Below, piece after piece: positions 14,937 to 23,505 of a DNA stretch of 64,000 nucleotides. The first letter of the stretch is position 1. Each line of letters starts with the position of its first letter. Position numbers and translations under genes: made by a program. Origin of the DNA: G963676795 sp963677215 (lineage in GTDB: Bacteria > Desulfobacterota > Desulfuromonadia > Desulfuromonadales > Geopsychrobacteraceae); contig OY781919.1 of NCBI GenBank assembly GCA_963677215.1, positions 62,001 to 126,000 on the forward strand, given 5' to 3'. The notes beneath the pieces were generated by a model. The model worked only from the letters and a program-made list of their open reading frames with translations, was not told where the DNA came from and did not search any database.

Positions 14937-15749
14937 CTATTCTCCATCCTGCTCCTGCTGGTGATAACTGCGCCGGATGATCATCGCGATACAACCACCA
15001 AGAAACAGCAACAACACTATAACGCCTCCAACCAGTTTGCGCTGGCCAAGCGAATCTTCATACGCAGCAACCTTGTCGCCTGTTTCTGTCAAATCGCCGT
15101 CGAACTCGGCCAACTGAGTCTTGATTCTATCCATATTGACGGTGTGAAACACCCTGCGAAAGGAATTACGAGAGGCAAACAGACCCGCTCCGAGCTCCTC
15201 TGTATCGATTCCGACACGATACAACGAAGCGATAGACTTCTCAAGAGAGGTCAAGCGTTCTTCAGTTTCACCGATCACGGCTTTCACTTTTTCCGCCCGT
15301 TCATAATCATGGCAACGGGAACAGCTTTCTTCGTTGATCAGATAGATACCAGCCTTCTGCACCGCGTGATTCTCATGACAGATCACGCACTGTGCGCCTC
15401 CGACCTCTATAGCCTGACCGTGAGCACTGGCCATATAGTCCTCTTTGACACCGACATGACAGCGCCCGCAGAAGTCTGGAACGGCCTCATACTCAGGAAC
15501 CCCGATAAACCCACGTTCAGGGGACATCGCCAGCTCGAAATCGGTCGGGTCGCCGCCATGACAGTCATGACAGGAGATCCCGTTGGCATAGTGGACGCTG
15601 GACTGCCACTGTTCAACCGGCGCCGACAATCTTTCATCCAAGCTGCCGTGACACTGGATACAAACCGTATCATCCACGGCGAATCCCGATTGCGCAGCAG
15701 CCAGAACGAGCACAAGAAAAAGCGTCATTATGAACAATATCTTTTTCAT
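14937..15749 (-). CDS. Membrane-anchored pentaheme c-type cytochrome of the bc complex
   Basis: 270 residues. Signal peptide at 1-24 (hydrophobic core FIMTLFLVLVLAAAQ). Five CxxCH motifs start at C30, C60, C94, C121 and C143, so five c-type hemes in the periplasm. A helical, possibly coiled-coil stretch (about 150-225) follows, then a C-terminal membrane helix (LVGGVIVLLLFLGGCIAMII) with a short cytoplasmic tail. The NapC/NirT-like spacing around CHGG and SAHGQA is typical of periplasmic multiheme carriers. The ATG overlaps the cytochrome b stop (ATGA), so it should be the electron-accepting subunit in place of cytochrome c1 or f. Confidence 0.9.
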   Translation of the reverse strand: MKKILFIMTLFLVLVLAAAQSGFAVDDTVCIQCHGSLDERLSAPVEQWQSSVHYANGISCHDCHGGDPTDFELAMSPERGFIGVPEYEAVPDFCGRCHVGVKEDYMASAHGQAIEVGGAQCVICHENHAVQKAGIYLINEESCSRCHDYERAEKVKAVIGETEERLTSLEKSIASLYRVGIDTEELGAGLFASRNSFRRVFHTVNMDRIKTQLAEFDGDLTETGDKVAAYEDSLGQRKLVGGVIVLLLFLGGCIAMIIRRSYHQQEQDGE

Positions 15750-16846
15750 GAGTAATGCCCCCAGATCGAGAGACCAACAAACAGCAGAATGACCAGAACA
15801 TAGACTGAAACAAACACGGGACGCTTTGCCGGACGACGCTCCAGGCTTCGATCATAAAACGGCAACAGTGCTATCAGCGTCATAACGACCACCTGAGACG
15901 CCAGACCGAGCAGTTCGCTCGGGAAGATCTTCAGCGTCTGATAGGCCCAGAGAAAATACCACTCTGGCTTGATATGGGCGGGGGTCGTAAAGGGGTCAGC
16001 GGCTTCCAGCGCCTCAGGCGGGATAAAGATCCATGGCGCAAAGAAGGTGATGAAAACCAGCAGGGCCAGAGCGAACAGCACAATGGCCATATCCTTGATC
16101 GTATAGTTCGGATGGAACGGCACACCGCCCGGGTGTTCTTCATGGTGAAAGCTCAGACCAGGTTCAGCCGGACGGTAATCATCTCCAAATGGCGGTTTCG
16201 AAATGCCGATACGACGTACGCAGAACAGGTGAAAACCGGCCAGTCCAAGAAAAACCATCGGCAGCCCCATGACGTGCAGGGCAAAAAAGCGGCCAAGCGT
16301 GGCCGGTCCGACGGTCGGCCCGCCGCGCAGAAATTCGACCAGCTGATCGCCGATGAAAGGGATCGCTCCAGCGGCATCGGTCGCCACGGTTGTCGCCCAG
16401 AAGGAGAGTTGACTCCAGGGGAGCAGATAGCCGGTCAGGCAGAAGGCAAAACCAAGATTGAGGATGGTAAATCCGGACAGCCAGGTCAACTCCCTCGGGC
16501 GCTTATAGCTTCCCATGAACAGAACGGAGAGCATATGCAGAAGCAGAAAGACCATGATCAGGTTGGAACCGACCACATGCAGATAACGGATCAGCCAGCC
16601 GTAGGGAACCTCATTCATGATTTTTGTGACACTGGCAAAAGCTTTTTCAGTGTCGGGTACATAATAGACAAGCAGAAGTATGCCGGTCAGAAACTGCAGC
16701 GCAAACAGAGCCATCAGCACCGAGCCGAGCGTATACCAGATATTGATGTTCTTCGGTAGAAGGTAACCCTGCATGTTACTGTGCATGATCTCCCTGATAC
16801 CGATCCGACGATCCAGCCAGTCAACTACTTCCCTTTGCACGTTCAT
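15746..16846 (-). CDS. Cytochrome b of a bc-type quinol oxidoreductase
   Basis: 366 residues, combining the regions corresponding to cytochrome b6 and subunit IV in one chain of about eight helices. Axial heme histidines are in RYLHVVGSN and LLLHMLSV, and in FALHVMGLP and LAGFHLFC. The Qo-site signature PEWY is present (HIKPEWYFLWAYQTLKIFP). The protein oxidises menaquinol and moves electrons to the Rieske protein and to its own b hemes. It is encoded between the Rieske gene (10-base gap) and the pentaheme gene (4-base overlap). Confidence 0.96.
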   Translation of the reverse strand: MNVQREVVDWLDRRIGIREIMHSNMQGYLLPKNINIWYTLGSVLMALFALQFLTGILLLVYYVPDTEKAFASVTKIMNEVPYGWLIRYLHVVGSNLIMVFLLLHMLSVLFMGSYKRPRELTWLSGFTILNLGFAFCLTGYLLPWSQLSFWATTVATDAAGAIPFIGDQLVEFLRGGPTVGPATLGRFFALHVMGLPMVFLGLAGFHLFCVRRIGISKPPFGDDYRPAEPGLSFHHEEHPGGVPFHPNYTIKDMAIVLFALALLVFITFFAPWIFIPPEALEAADPFTTPAHIKPEWYFLWAYQTLKIFPSELLGLASQVVVMTLIALLPFYDRSLERRPAKRPVFVSVYVLVILLFVGLSIWGHYS

Positions 16847-16856
16847 AGCACCTCCC

Positions 16857-17291
16857 CTAACCGATCAGAAGGTTGTCGCCATCAACGACAACAGCATATG
16901 AAGCCAGGGCTTCAGGTGGAGGTCCACCAAGAACCTGACCGTTGGCACTGAATCGCCCGCCATGACACGGACAGAGAAATTCCTGACTGCCTGGCACCCA
17001 CTTGACGATGCATCCCAGGTGCGTACAGACAGCGCTCAGGGCGACAAACTCTCCCGCTTTCGGCTGCAGGACAACAGCGGGTTTCCCCTGATAGGAAAAG
17101 AGCAACGAGCCACCGATCGGCACATCTGCTTTCGCTAGCATAACCTTATCGCTCCCCTCCGCTCTGACTGGAGGCGACAGGTAACGAAACAGTGGCCAGA
17201 CAAAAGAGGCGGCAATAATCACACCTATGCCACCAAGGATCATCCCGAGAAAGGTACGCCTTTCTTTCGAATGAGCTGACGATTCACTCAT
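16857..17291 (-). CDS. Rieske [2Fe-2S] protein of the bc complex
   Basis: 144 residues. An N-terminal membrane anchor (FLGMILGGIGVIIAASFVWP, after KERR, a twin-arginine-like lead) precedes the Rieske fold. Cluster ligands are in CTHLGC and CPCHGG, with the covering Pro loop GGPPPEAL. It transfers the first quinol electron to the c-type subunit. It lies 19 bases after the DUF1573 gene and 10 before cytochrome b, in one leftward operon. Confidence 0.96.
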   Translation of the reverse strand: MSESSAHSKERRTFLGMILGGIGVIIAASFVWPLFRYLSPPVRAEGSDKVMLAKADVPIGGSLLFSYQGKPAVVLQPKAGEFVALSAVCTHLGCIVKWVPGSQEFLCPCHGGRFSANGQVLGGPPPEALASYAVVVDGDNLLIG

Positions 17292-17310
17292 GAGTTCCTC
17301 CCCAAACAGA

Positions 17311-17991
17311 CTAATTCGCTAGCAAACGCGCAGATACTGGTATTTTCAACAACGGCGACTGAGAAAAATCGGACCCGATAACGACATAGCCGGCCAAACG
17401 CTTCCGATCCTGCGGAAAGTCAGCCTCAATCAGCAGGACAGCCTCCTCACCGGGAGCGAGATTGTGCTTGTCAATAGACAGACGCAACTGGGACAGTGTC
17501 GTTTCCGGATCGGTCAACTGTATGGTCTGACCTGAATCATTGACAACTTTCAAGCGGGCAGACAGTGAGGTTCCCGCTGGCACCCTCCCCCAATTAACCC
17601 TCTCCGGAGAGACATAAAAGGGAGCCATGACAATCCCCTCCAGATCGAACGTCACTGTTGCGTGTCTGGGATCATTAGTATTGAAACTGACATATTTGTG
17701 AACAGCACCTCTAAAATCAGAGGAGTCGAAACGGACCTTCAACTCGCCGACAGCGCCGGGCTCAAGACGGGACTGAGTCAGAAGTGCCGCCGTACAACCA
17801 CACGAGCTTCTGACCTTGCTGATAACCAGAACCTCGTCCCCGCTATTTTGAAAGCGATAGATCGTTTCCACTTGTTCAGATTCAGAAACCTGACCGAAAT
17901 CATATTTGAGGCTATCTACGACAATAGCCGGCGCAGCAAAGACAGGTAGCGGCAAAGAGAACAACAGCACAACAAGAAGAACTCGGTACAT
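17311..17991 (-). CDS. Secreted DUF1573 domain protein, first gene of the bc operon
   Basis: 226 residues from ATG 17989-17991 (GGAGGG upstream); the longer frame to 18051 would overlap the promoter. Signal peptide at 1-20 (VLLVVLLFSLPLPVFAAPA). The DUF1573 immunoglobulin-like domain follows (YDFGQVSESEQVETIYRFQN, then VRSSCGCTAALLTQ with its conserved CGC, then GELKVRFDSSDFRGAVHKYV), then a second beta domain to the end. DUF1573 proteins are periplasmic with no assigned reaction. Its place at the head of the Rieske-cyt b-cyt c operon suggests a role with that complex, perhaps assembly. This is inference. Confidence 0.85.
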   Translation of the reverse strand: MYRVLLVVLLFSLPLPVFAAPAIVVDSLKYDFGQVSESEQVETIYRFQNSGDEVLVISKVRSSCGCTAALLTQSRLEPGAVGELKVRFDSSDFRGAVHKYVSFNTNDPRHATVTFDLEGIVMAPFYVSPERVNWGRVPAGTSLSARLKVVNDSGQTIQLTDPETTLSQLRLSIDKHNLAPGEEAVLLIEADFPQDRKRLAGYVVIGSDFSQSPLLKIPVSARLLAN

Positions 17992-18033
17992 ACTGACAAC
18001 CCTCCGAAAATCATAAACAAAATAAACATCGGA

Positions 18034-18039
18034 ATTATA
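18034..18039 (-). promoter_or_regulatory. Extended -10 promoter element of the bc operon
   Basis: A consensus TATAAT on the minus strand with a TG one base upstream (TGTTATAAT), 43 bases before the DUF1573 ATG. The -35 region is weak, as usual for extended -10 promoters. Confidence 0.55.
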
Positions 18040-18084
18040 ACACAGTGACAAAGAGAAAACATCCCCGCAAAAGACGGATACAAA

Positions 18085-18114
18085 TTGACTTTTCTGCTAT
18101 CTTCCTGTTATAGA
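18085..18114 (+). promoter_or_regulatory. Promoter of hpt
   Basis: TTGACT (18085-18090), an 18-base spacer, and TATAGA (18109-18114). It is divergent from the bc operon promoter and supports the hpt start at 18151. Confidence 0.6.
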
Positions 18115-18150
18115 AGCCTGTATTTTCAAGCGACAGGAGAACATTCATTC

Positions 18151-18678
18151 ATGATCGAATCATGTGAGCGCAAGGTCCTTTTTTCAAGGGATCGCATTGC
18201 CGCTGAAGTCGAGCGCCTCGGTCAGGAGATCAGCCGAGACTTCGCCGGGCAGGAAGTCATGCTGATCGGAGTCCTCAAAGGCTCCTTTTTATTTGTTGCG
18301 GATCTGATTCGCGCTATTGAAGTTCCGGCACTCATCGACTTTGTCCGCCTGGCCAGCTATGGTGCTGGAACCCAGTCTTCAGGCCTAGTCGAGTTTCGCA
18401 AAAATCTCGAGATGTCGATCAAGGACCGGAACGTGATCATTGTCGAGGACATCGTCGACAGTGGCTACACCCTGGACTGCCTCTATAACAAACTGCTCCT
18501 GCAGGAACCAAAAACCCTGAAAATATGCACCCTGATCGACAAAAAAGCCCGGCGTGAAGTTGATATTGAGGCCGATTATGTCGGAATCACAATGGACGAC
18601 GGCTTTATTATTGGGTACGGTCTGGATTATGATGAAAAGTATCGTGATCTTCCAGACATATATCTAATAGAAGAGTAA
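18151..18678 (+). CDS. hpt: Hypoxanthine phosphoribosyltransferase
   Basis: 175 residues from ATG 18151 (ACAGGAGAA upstream), the normal size; the frame extension upstream overlaps the promoter. It salvages hypoxanthine or guanine with PRPP to IMP or GMP. The PRPP-binding motif is VIIVEDIVDSGYTL (near residue 95), and the substrate loop is LIGVLKGSFLFVADLIRAI. LIDKKARREVDIEADYVGIT and the C-terminal FIIGYGLDYDEKYRDLPDI are family-typical. Single gene between the divergent bc operon and the DUF3426 gene. Confidence 0.95.
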   Translation: MIESCERKVLFSRDRIAAEVERLGQEISRDFAGQEVMLIGVLKGSFLFVADLIRAIEVPALIDFVRLASYGAGTQSSGLVEFRKNLEMSIKDRNVIIVEDIVDSGYTLDCLYNKLLLQEPKTLKICTLIDKKARREVDIEADYVGITMDDGFIIGYGLDYDEKYRDLPDIYLIEE

Positions 18679-18773
18679 CTTCATCGTTCTCTGCCCGATA
18701 CAATCTTTTCCTCGCCAGAATCACCAGGCGGAAAAAGAACGGTATGAAATGTAATTCAGAAAAGGAGATGCCC

Positions 18774-19637
18774 ATGATTATTGTCTGCCCAGAATGTTCT
18801 ACGAAATTCAATATCAGTCAGGAAAAGCTCCCGGAAGGAAAAGCCAAGGTTCGCTGTGCGCGCTGCAAGCATATCTTCACAATCGAAAACGCTTCCGCCA
18901 ATACTGAATTCAACTACGAACAATTTCAGGAACTCGACAATCAGGACGACAAGTCGAATTTCAACTTTGGTAATGACCTGAACAGTCAGGACAAAGCACT
19001 CCTGTCCGAGGAACAAAACTTCTCTACCACAGAGGACGAAACAGCATCAACGTCCGGAAAAGAGGGCTTGAATTCTGCAGCGGCAAGCAAAAAAGGCGGC
19101 GCGCTGACAATCCTTATCAAAATCCTGCTACTGATCATCCTCATCCTGCTCATCGCTGCAGGTGTTTATATTTTCCAGAACGGAACCGATGCCCTGAACA
19201 GCAAGGTCCAGCAGTTGCTTGGTCAGCAGATCGAGCAACCCGTCAGAACAGGTGAAATCATTCTGGATAAACTTGAAGGCAAGTTCGTCCAGAATGAGCA
19301 GGTCGGCGAGCTCTTCCTGATCAGGGGAGCCGCAATCAACAAATTCAAGGAGCCCAGAGCTGGCCTGCAGGTCAAAGGAGTTATCTTCGACCACAATGGA
19401 AAGCCTCTGCTGCAGAAAACTGTATTCTGTGGAAATCCAATCAAAGACACTGAACTAACCAGCCTTGCCTTCAGCAAACTGGAGGAGATGATGGGCAATC
19501 AGTTCGGCGAGGAACTGAGCAACATGAAAGTGGCTCCGGAACAAAAGATCCCGTTCGACATAGTCTTCAAAGACCTGCCAGCCAACCTTTCTGAATACAG
19601 CGTCAAAGTCACTGCCTCAAAATCTGCCAGCGAATAA
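18774..19637 (+). CDS. MJ0042-type zinc finger / DUF3426 single-pass membrane protein
   Basis: 287 residues from ATG 18774 with SD AAAAGGAG. The N-terminal zinc ribbon is C6-x2-C9 ... C28-x2-C31 (IVCPECSTKF, VRCARCKHIFTIE), the MJ0042 motif. A Ser/Asn/Glu-rich linker (about 40-115) follows, then a membrane helix (LIKILLLIILILLIAAGVYIF). The C-terminal DUF3426 domain (about 155-285) includes LIRGAAINKFKEPRAGLQVK and PFDIVFKDLP. This architecture is common in delta-proteobacteria, often annotated as zinc-ribbon domain protein. Function unknown; the finger would face the cytoplasm. Confidence 0.85.
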   Translation: MIIVCPECSTKFNISQEKLPEGKAKVRCARCKHIFTIENASANTEFNYEQFQELDNQDDKSNFNFGNDLNSQDKALLSEEQNFSTTEDETASTSGKEGLNSAAASKKGGALTILIKILLLIILILLIAAGVYIFQNGTDALNSKVQQLLGQQIEQPVRTGEIILDKLEGKFVQNEQVGELFLIRGAAINKFKEPRAGLQVKGVIFDHNGKPLLQKTVFCGNPIKDTELTSLAFSKLEEMMGNQFGEELSNMKVAPEQKIPFDIVFKDLPANLSEYSVKVTASKSASE

Positions 19638-19654
19638 TCCCAAGCTCTCCCCTG

Positions 19655-19691
19655 AAAAAAAAAGCGGCAACTGCCGAAACAGTCACCGCTT
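19655..19691 (-). terminator. Terminator of the ferredoxin gene, also usable by the DUF3426 gene
   Basis: Stem AAGCGG--ACTG/CAGT--CCGCTT (19662-19673 with 19680-19691), followed on the minus strand by nine T residues (19655-19663). Rightward it ends in only four T. Confidence 0.75.
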
Positions 19692-19717
19692 TTGTCGATC
19701 AAAATCCTGCAGCCAAA

Positions 19718-19885
19718 TCAGGCCTGAGAAATTGCATCAACCGGACAAGCATCAGCACAAGCGCCACAATCAGTACAAGCAGCTGCGTCGATAGAATAGA
19801 TATCACCTTCGCTGATGGCATCAACTGGGCAAGTGGACTGGCATGCGCCACAAGAGATACATTCGTCAGAAATCACGTAAGCCAT
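19718..19885 (-). CDS. 2[4Fe-4S] ferredoxin
   Basis: 55 residues with a strong Shine-Dalgarno (TAGGAGGAAAAT). Two classical cluster motifs: C9-x2-C12-x2-C15-x3-C19-P and C37-x2-C40-x2-C43-x3-C47-P, each followed by VDAIS, as in clostridial-type ferredoxins. It is a soluble low-potential electron carrier and a good candidate partner for the RnfB subunit and for pyruvate:ferredoxin oxidoreductase, though no gene link shows which. Monocistronic, with its own terminator. Too short for a 60-codon cutoff. Confidence 0.95.
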   Translation of the reverse strand: MAYVISDECISCGACQSTCPVDAISEGDIYSIDAAACTDCGACADACPVDAISQA

Positions 19886-20062
19886 ATTTTCCTCCTACAA
19901 TTATTGTTTTGTTATTTCTCCCGCCATTCGGGATATAGAGTATACGCACTCTAACCGATCTTCCGGATCATGTCTAGAATAGAAAGCCCTAACGTCCAGA
20001 CAAAAGCGCCAGATAATCCCGATTTCCCTCAGAACAAAACAATAAACCTTGCCTTGAACAGC

Positions 20063-20091
20063 TTGACAACCCCCAAGCGTTAATCTAGACT
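20063..20091 (+). promoter_or_regulatory. Promoter of the PAS kinase operon
   Basis: TTGACA (20063-20068), a 17-base spacer, and TAGACT (20086-20091). Confidence 0.55.
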
Positions 20092-20165
20092 AATAGTTTG
20101 AATTTTCTCGTATATTCAGAACTTTGAAAAAACTGCTTTGAGCTACATAAGTCTTATTGATGACC

Positions 20166-20186
20166 AAAACCCTAAAAAAGGGTTTT
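20166..20186 (+). promoter_or_regulatory. Hairpin beside the kinase ribosome binding site
   Basis: Perfect AAAACCCT (20166-20173) / AGGGTTTT (20179-20186) with an A5 loop, 7 bases upstream of the GAGG Shine-Dalgarno (20194-20197). It may tune translation. Confidence 0.4.
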
Positions 20187-20202
20187 CCTAGGTGAGGTTC
20201 AC

Positions 20203-21954
20203 TTGTGTCCCGTTAAAGCAGATCATCAAATTACCAGCAAGCTGCCAATCTTCATGAAGCGCTTGCTTCACGTCACGGCGTACGGCCTTTGCATATCCAG
20301 CAGCCAGCTCTTGCTGTTCGCCGAAAACGCCGGTGCAGAAGCCTCGCAACCGAGTACCAGCCTGCCCACAAAGGCAATTCAGAACCAACAAATCTCGACG
20401 CCAACACTTGGCGACCTAACCCTCTGGGGACTCCTTCTGCTCCTCGTCATTCTGGCGATCGGTACAACAATCGGCAAAAGGAAAGCCAAAAAAGTATCCA
20501 TTCAAAATCTCGAACTCAACAGAGCCATGTTGCAGATCTCTCTGAACGGTATCTACACGACTGACGATCAGAACAACCTGATCGAAGTGAACGAGACCTA
20601 CTGCAGGATGAGTGGCTATTCAAGGCAGGAACTTCTCCAGATGAACGTAGCCGACCTCGAAGCCATGGAGACCGAGGAACAGATCAAAAAACACATGGAC
20701 AGAGTCCGTCATATGGCGATCGAGACCTTTCAGTCAAAACATCGCAGAAAAGACGGCAGCCTGTTTGATGTCCAGGTCAGCCTGAAATATTTCCCCGAAG
20801 GGGGAAAAGGGAAAACCATCGTCTTTGTCGAAGACATATCCCAACGAAAAAGAGCCGAAGAACAGCTCCTCCGTAAACAACAGCTGCTCGAAAAAGCTCA
20901 GGAGCTGGCAATTCTCGGTTCCTGGGAAACCGATATCAAGAGCAAAGAATCGACCTGTTCAGATCAGGCGTTCAAAATCTATGAGCTTCCCGTCAACAAC
21001 CCGGTCCCATTCTCGCAGTTCATAAACCAGATCCATCCGGAAGACAGGGCATACTTTCGTTCGATTCCACTCTTTGAACAACCCGTAGAAATCGAACACA
21101 GACTACTGATTGACAATAAAGTAAAATGGATCAGGGTCAATTCAGCCCTGGCATACGATGACGACGGGGTTCCGCAGAAGGTACTCGCCGTCGCCCAGGA
21201 CATCACCTATCAGAAAAAACTTCTCGATGACTATCGGCGCTCCGCCCAGCTTGCAGCTCTGGGAACCATCGCGGCCGGAGTCGCCCATGAGATCAACAAT
21301 CCGATTCAGGGGATCCTAAACTACGCCAGCCTCATTCAGGAGAAACCGAACAACGTAAAACGCACGGCACTCCTGGCCGAACGGATTGCCAACGAAAGCA
21401 TCCGCATCGGCCAGATCACCAACGAACTGCTTCATTATTCAAGAGACAACCGGGTCGAATTCAGACCTTGCGACATTGTCGAAACGATTGAAGGAGCACT
21501 CGTTCTGATGCGCCGTAAAATCCACCAGCGGGGAATCAAGCTGATATTTGAGCACCCAAAAGACCTGCCTGAACTTGATCTGCAATCTCAGAGCATTCAG
21601 CAAGTGATCATCAATCTGCTTGACAACTCCGCCGATGCACTTCTTGAAAAGGAGGCGCTGGAAACGGAAAAACAGATCCGCATCAATCTCTTGAAAGCTG
21701 TTCGTTCGGGTGAAAACTGCGTCTGTCTGCAGGTCTACGATAACGGCAGCGGCATGAGCGATGAAGTTCTTGACAAAGCCCAGGAAGCCTTCTTCACCAC
21801 AAAGGGGATGGGCAAGGGGACCGGGCTGGGACTTTCCATAGTCAACGACATTGTCCGCAAACACAGAGGTACTCTAGAGATCGACTCGGTTCAAAATCAG
21901 TATACGGCGATCAACATCCTACTGCCAATCAACAGCCGGAGAGAATCAACATGA
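20203..21954 (+). CDS. PAS-PAS sensor histidine kinase
   Basis: 583 residues from TTG 20203, chosen because GAGG lies 5 bases upstream; ATG 20254 (MKRLLHVTAYGLC) lacks a ribosome binding site but would give a neater signal peptide. An N-terminal hydrophobic segment and a membrane helix (LWGLLLLLVILAIGTTIG, near residue 85) leave only a short periplasmic part. Two PAS domains (about 110-225 and 235-345) precede HisKA with AHEINNPIQGILNY (phosphorylated His near 362). The ATPase domain has N-box INLLDNSADALL, G1 DNGSGMS and G2 GKGTGLGLSIV. The kinase is complete. Its stop overlaps the next gene, a lone receiver. Confidence 0.9.
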   Translation: MCPVKADHQITSKLPIFMKRLLHVTAYGLCISSSQLLLFAENAGAEASQPSTSLPTKAIQNQQISTPTLGDLTLWGLLLLLVILAIGTTIGKRKAKKVSIQNLELNRAMLQISLNGIYTTDDQNNLIEVNETYCRMSGYSRQELLQMNVADLEAMETEEQIKKHMDRVRHMAIETFQSKHRRKDGSLFDVQVSLKYFPEGGKGKTIVFVEDISQRKRAEEQLLRKQQLLEKAQELAILGSWETDIKSKESTCSDQAFKIYELPVNNPVPFSQFINQIHPEDRAYFRSIPLFEQPVEIEHRLLIDNKVKWIRVNSALAYDDDGVPQKVLAVAQDITYQKKLLDDYRRSAQLAALGTIAAGVAHEINNPIQGILNYASLIQEKPNNVKRTALLAERIANESIRIGQITNELLHYSRDNRVEFRPCDIVETIEGALVLMRRKIHQRGIKLIFEHPKDLPELDLQSQSIQQVIINLLDNSADALLEKEALETEKQIRINLLKAVRSGENCVCLQVYDNGSGMSDEVLDKAQEAFFTTKGMGKGTGLGLSIVNDIVRKHRGTLEIDSVQNQYTAINILLPINSRREST

Positions 21955-22349
21955 ACACAAACGCGATGAGAATCCTCATCATCGAGGATGAGGAATCGAT
22001 CAGAGAATCGTTTCAATGGTTTCTCGAGGACCTAGGTCATAAGGTTTTTGTTTTTGAATCTCCTGAAGACTGTGTTACCCGTGAAGATGGCTTTTACAGG
22101 CTACGCATACCGGCCATTGATGCCATGATCCTGGATCACCATCTTCCGCACCTCTTTGGCCTCGATCTGCTCGAAGGGCTGTGCAGAAACACAGAGCAGA
22201 GTTACCCGGACAACATCATCCTCATGTCCGGGGATACAACCAGCTTCAGCCGCGAGCGTGCCCTCAGCACCGGCGCCACAGTACTCCAGAAGCCGGTCAC
22301 CTTCGGCTATCTGCGCCAGTGGCTTGAGCAGATCGAAAAACGCCAATAA
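21951..22349 (+). CDS. Single-domain response regulator (receiver only)
   Basis: 132 residues, overlapping the kinase stop by 4 bases (ATGA). It is a CheY-like receiver without an output domain: acidic pair E12/D13, phosphoacceptor D62 (MILDHHLP), S93 (LMSGD) and K114-P115 (LQKPV). It is almost certainly the phosphorylation target of the upstream kinase. Without an output domain it must act by protein contact or as a relay step, possibly toward the adjacent PAS-GGDEF protein (inference from order only). Confidence 0.9.
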   Translation: MNTNAMRILIIEDEESIRESFQWFLEDLGHKVFVFESPEDCVTREDGFYRLRIPAIDAMILDHHLPHLFGLDLLEGLCRNTEQSYPDNIILMSGDTTSFSRERALSTGATVLQKPVTFGYLRQWLEQIEKRQ

Positions 22350-22447
22350 GTGGATGTCGATTCAGGAGCAAAGAGACGTTGCCTGACACTCAGGCATTGA
22401 CAATTGCCCTCCTGATGACAGCAAAAAAAACAATAGGTTTCGCCCTG

Positions 22448-23485
22448 ATGGCTGACAAAACCAAAGAGCTTCTGCAACAGATCGAAACACTTACCCAGGA
22501 AAACGACATCCTGAGAAGCACCTGCGACAACCTAATGGCCACCGTTGAAGCCCTTGAAACGACGATAGCTGAAGCGGGCGGCAAACAGCTTCAGGCTGAA
22601 ATCGACAACCTCCAGCTATTACAGATCTTTTCCGCAGCGACGGATCCAATCTGGGTCATCCAGGATGACGGCCTGGTCATCCGCGCCAATGATGCGATGC
22701 TGGACTTTCTTAACAAAAGCAACTCGGAAGTCATCGGTACACAGTGCTGTGAACTGCTCAATTATGGGCATTGCGGCAGCAACAACTGTCCACTCAAAAA
22801 AAACAGACGCCACAAAGTTCAAGAGTATGAAATCCAGCTGGATGACGAATATTACCTGGTCAGCACTGCCCCCCTGACGACTATCGTCGGCAGCTATGCC
22901 ATAGTTGCCCAGTTTAAAAATATCACCGCCAGAAAAGAAGCAGAAAAAGCCCGCGAAGAACTCAACAGAAGACTGACAGAAATGGCCAACATCGACGGCC
23001 TGACCCGAATCGCCAACAGACGCTACCTTGACGAAATACTGCTAAAAGAATGGGGGCGCCAGCAACGCAACGGCACTCCTCTTTCACTGATACTCCTCGA
23101 TATCGACTTCTTCAAAAGATACAACGACCGCTACGGGCATAGCGCCGGAGATGAATGCCTGGTCAAGGTTGCCGCTGCCCTTAAAAGCTCTCTCTGCCGG
23201 TCCGCAGACCTCGCGGCCCGCTATGGCGGCGAGGAGTTCGCGCTATTGCTGCCGGAGATCCCGATAGATGGGGCCGTGACGGTTGCCAAACGTATTGCCG
23301 AAGCGATTCATGATTTACAAATCCCTCATCAGGATTCTGAAGCGTCCGATTTTGTCACAGTCAGCCAAGGGGTTGCCAGTATCCTTCCATCTGCTGAGAC
23401 ATCACCACTTGACCTTATCAATATGGCTGACAAAGCGCTCTACCAGGTCAAGGAGCAGGGACGCAACAGTTTCTCCACATTCTGA
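22448..23485 (+). CDS. PAS-GGDEF diguanylate cyclase
   Basis: 345 residues from ATG 22448 (MADKTKELLQQIE). The frame opens at TTG 22379, which has AGGAG at long spacing, and ATG 22415 is also possible; the start is uncertain. A coiled coil (5-55) leads to a PAS domain (about 58-175) containing C100, C101, C109 and C114 in the pattern CC-x7-C-x4-C-P-L. The GGDEF domain has GGEEF near residue 260 with an intact RxxD inhibitory site (RSAD) five residues before it, and DIDFFKRYNDRYGHSAGDE. It should make c-di-GMP with product inhibition. It follows the receiver gene by about 100 bases, probably in the same operon. Confidence 0.9.
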   Translation: MADKTKELLQQIETLTQENDILRSTCDNLMATVEALETTIAEAGGKQLQAEIDNLQLLQIFSAATDPIWVIQDDGLVIRANDAMLDFLNKSNSEVIGTQCCELLNYGHCGSNNCPLKKNRRHKVQEYEIQLDDEYYLVSTAPLTTIVGSYAIVAQFKNITARKEAEKAREELNRRLTEMANIDGLTRIANRRYLDEILLKEWGRQQRNGTPLSLILLDIDFFKRYNDRYGHSAGDECLVKVAAALKSSLCRSADLAARYGGEEFALLLPEIPIDGAVTVAKRIAEAIHDLQIPHQDSEASDFVTVSQGVASILPSAETSPLDLINMADKALYQVKEQGRNSFSTF

Positions 23486-23505
23486 GCCAATATCGCCTGG
23501 CATAC

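Larger units (their letters stand above)
19886..20202. other. Divergent region ferredoxin / PAS kinase operon
   Basis: It contains the kinase promoter (20063-20091), a hairpin close to the kinase ribosome binding site (20166-20186), and near the ferredoxin gene a small AGAGT/ACTCT repeat around 19938. No gene seen. Confidence 0.5.
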
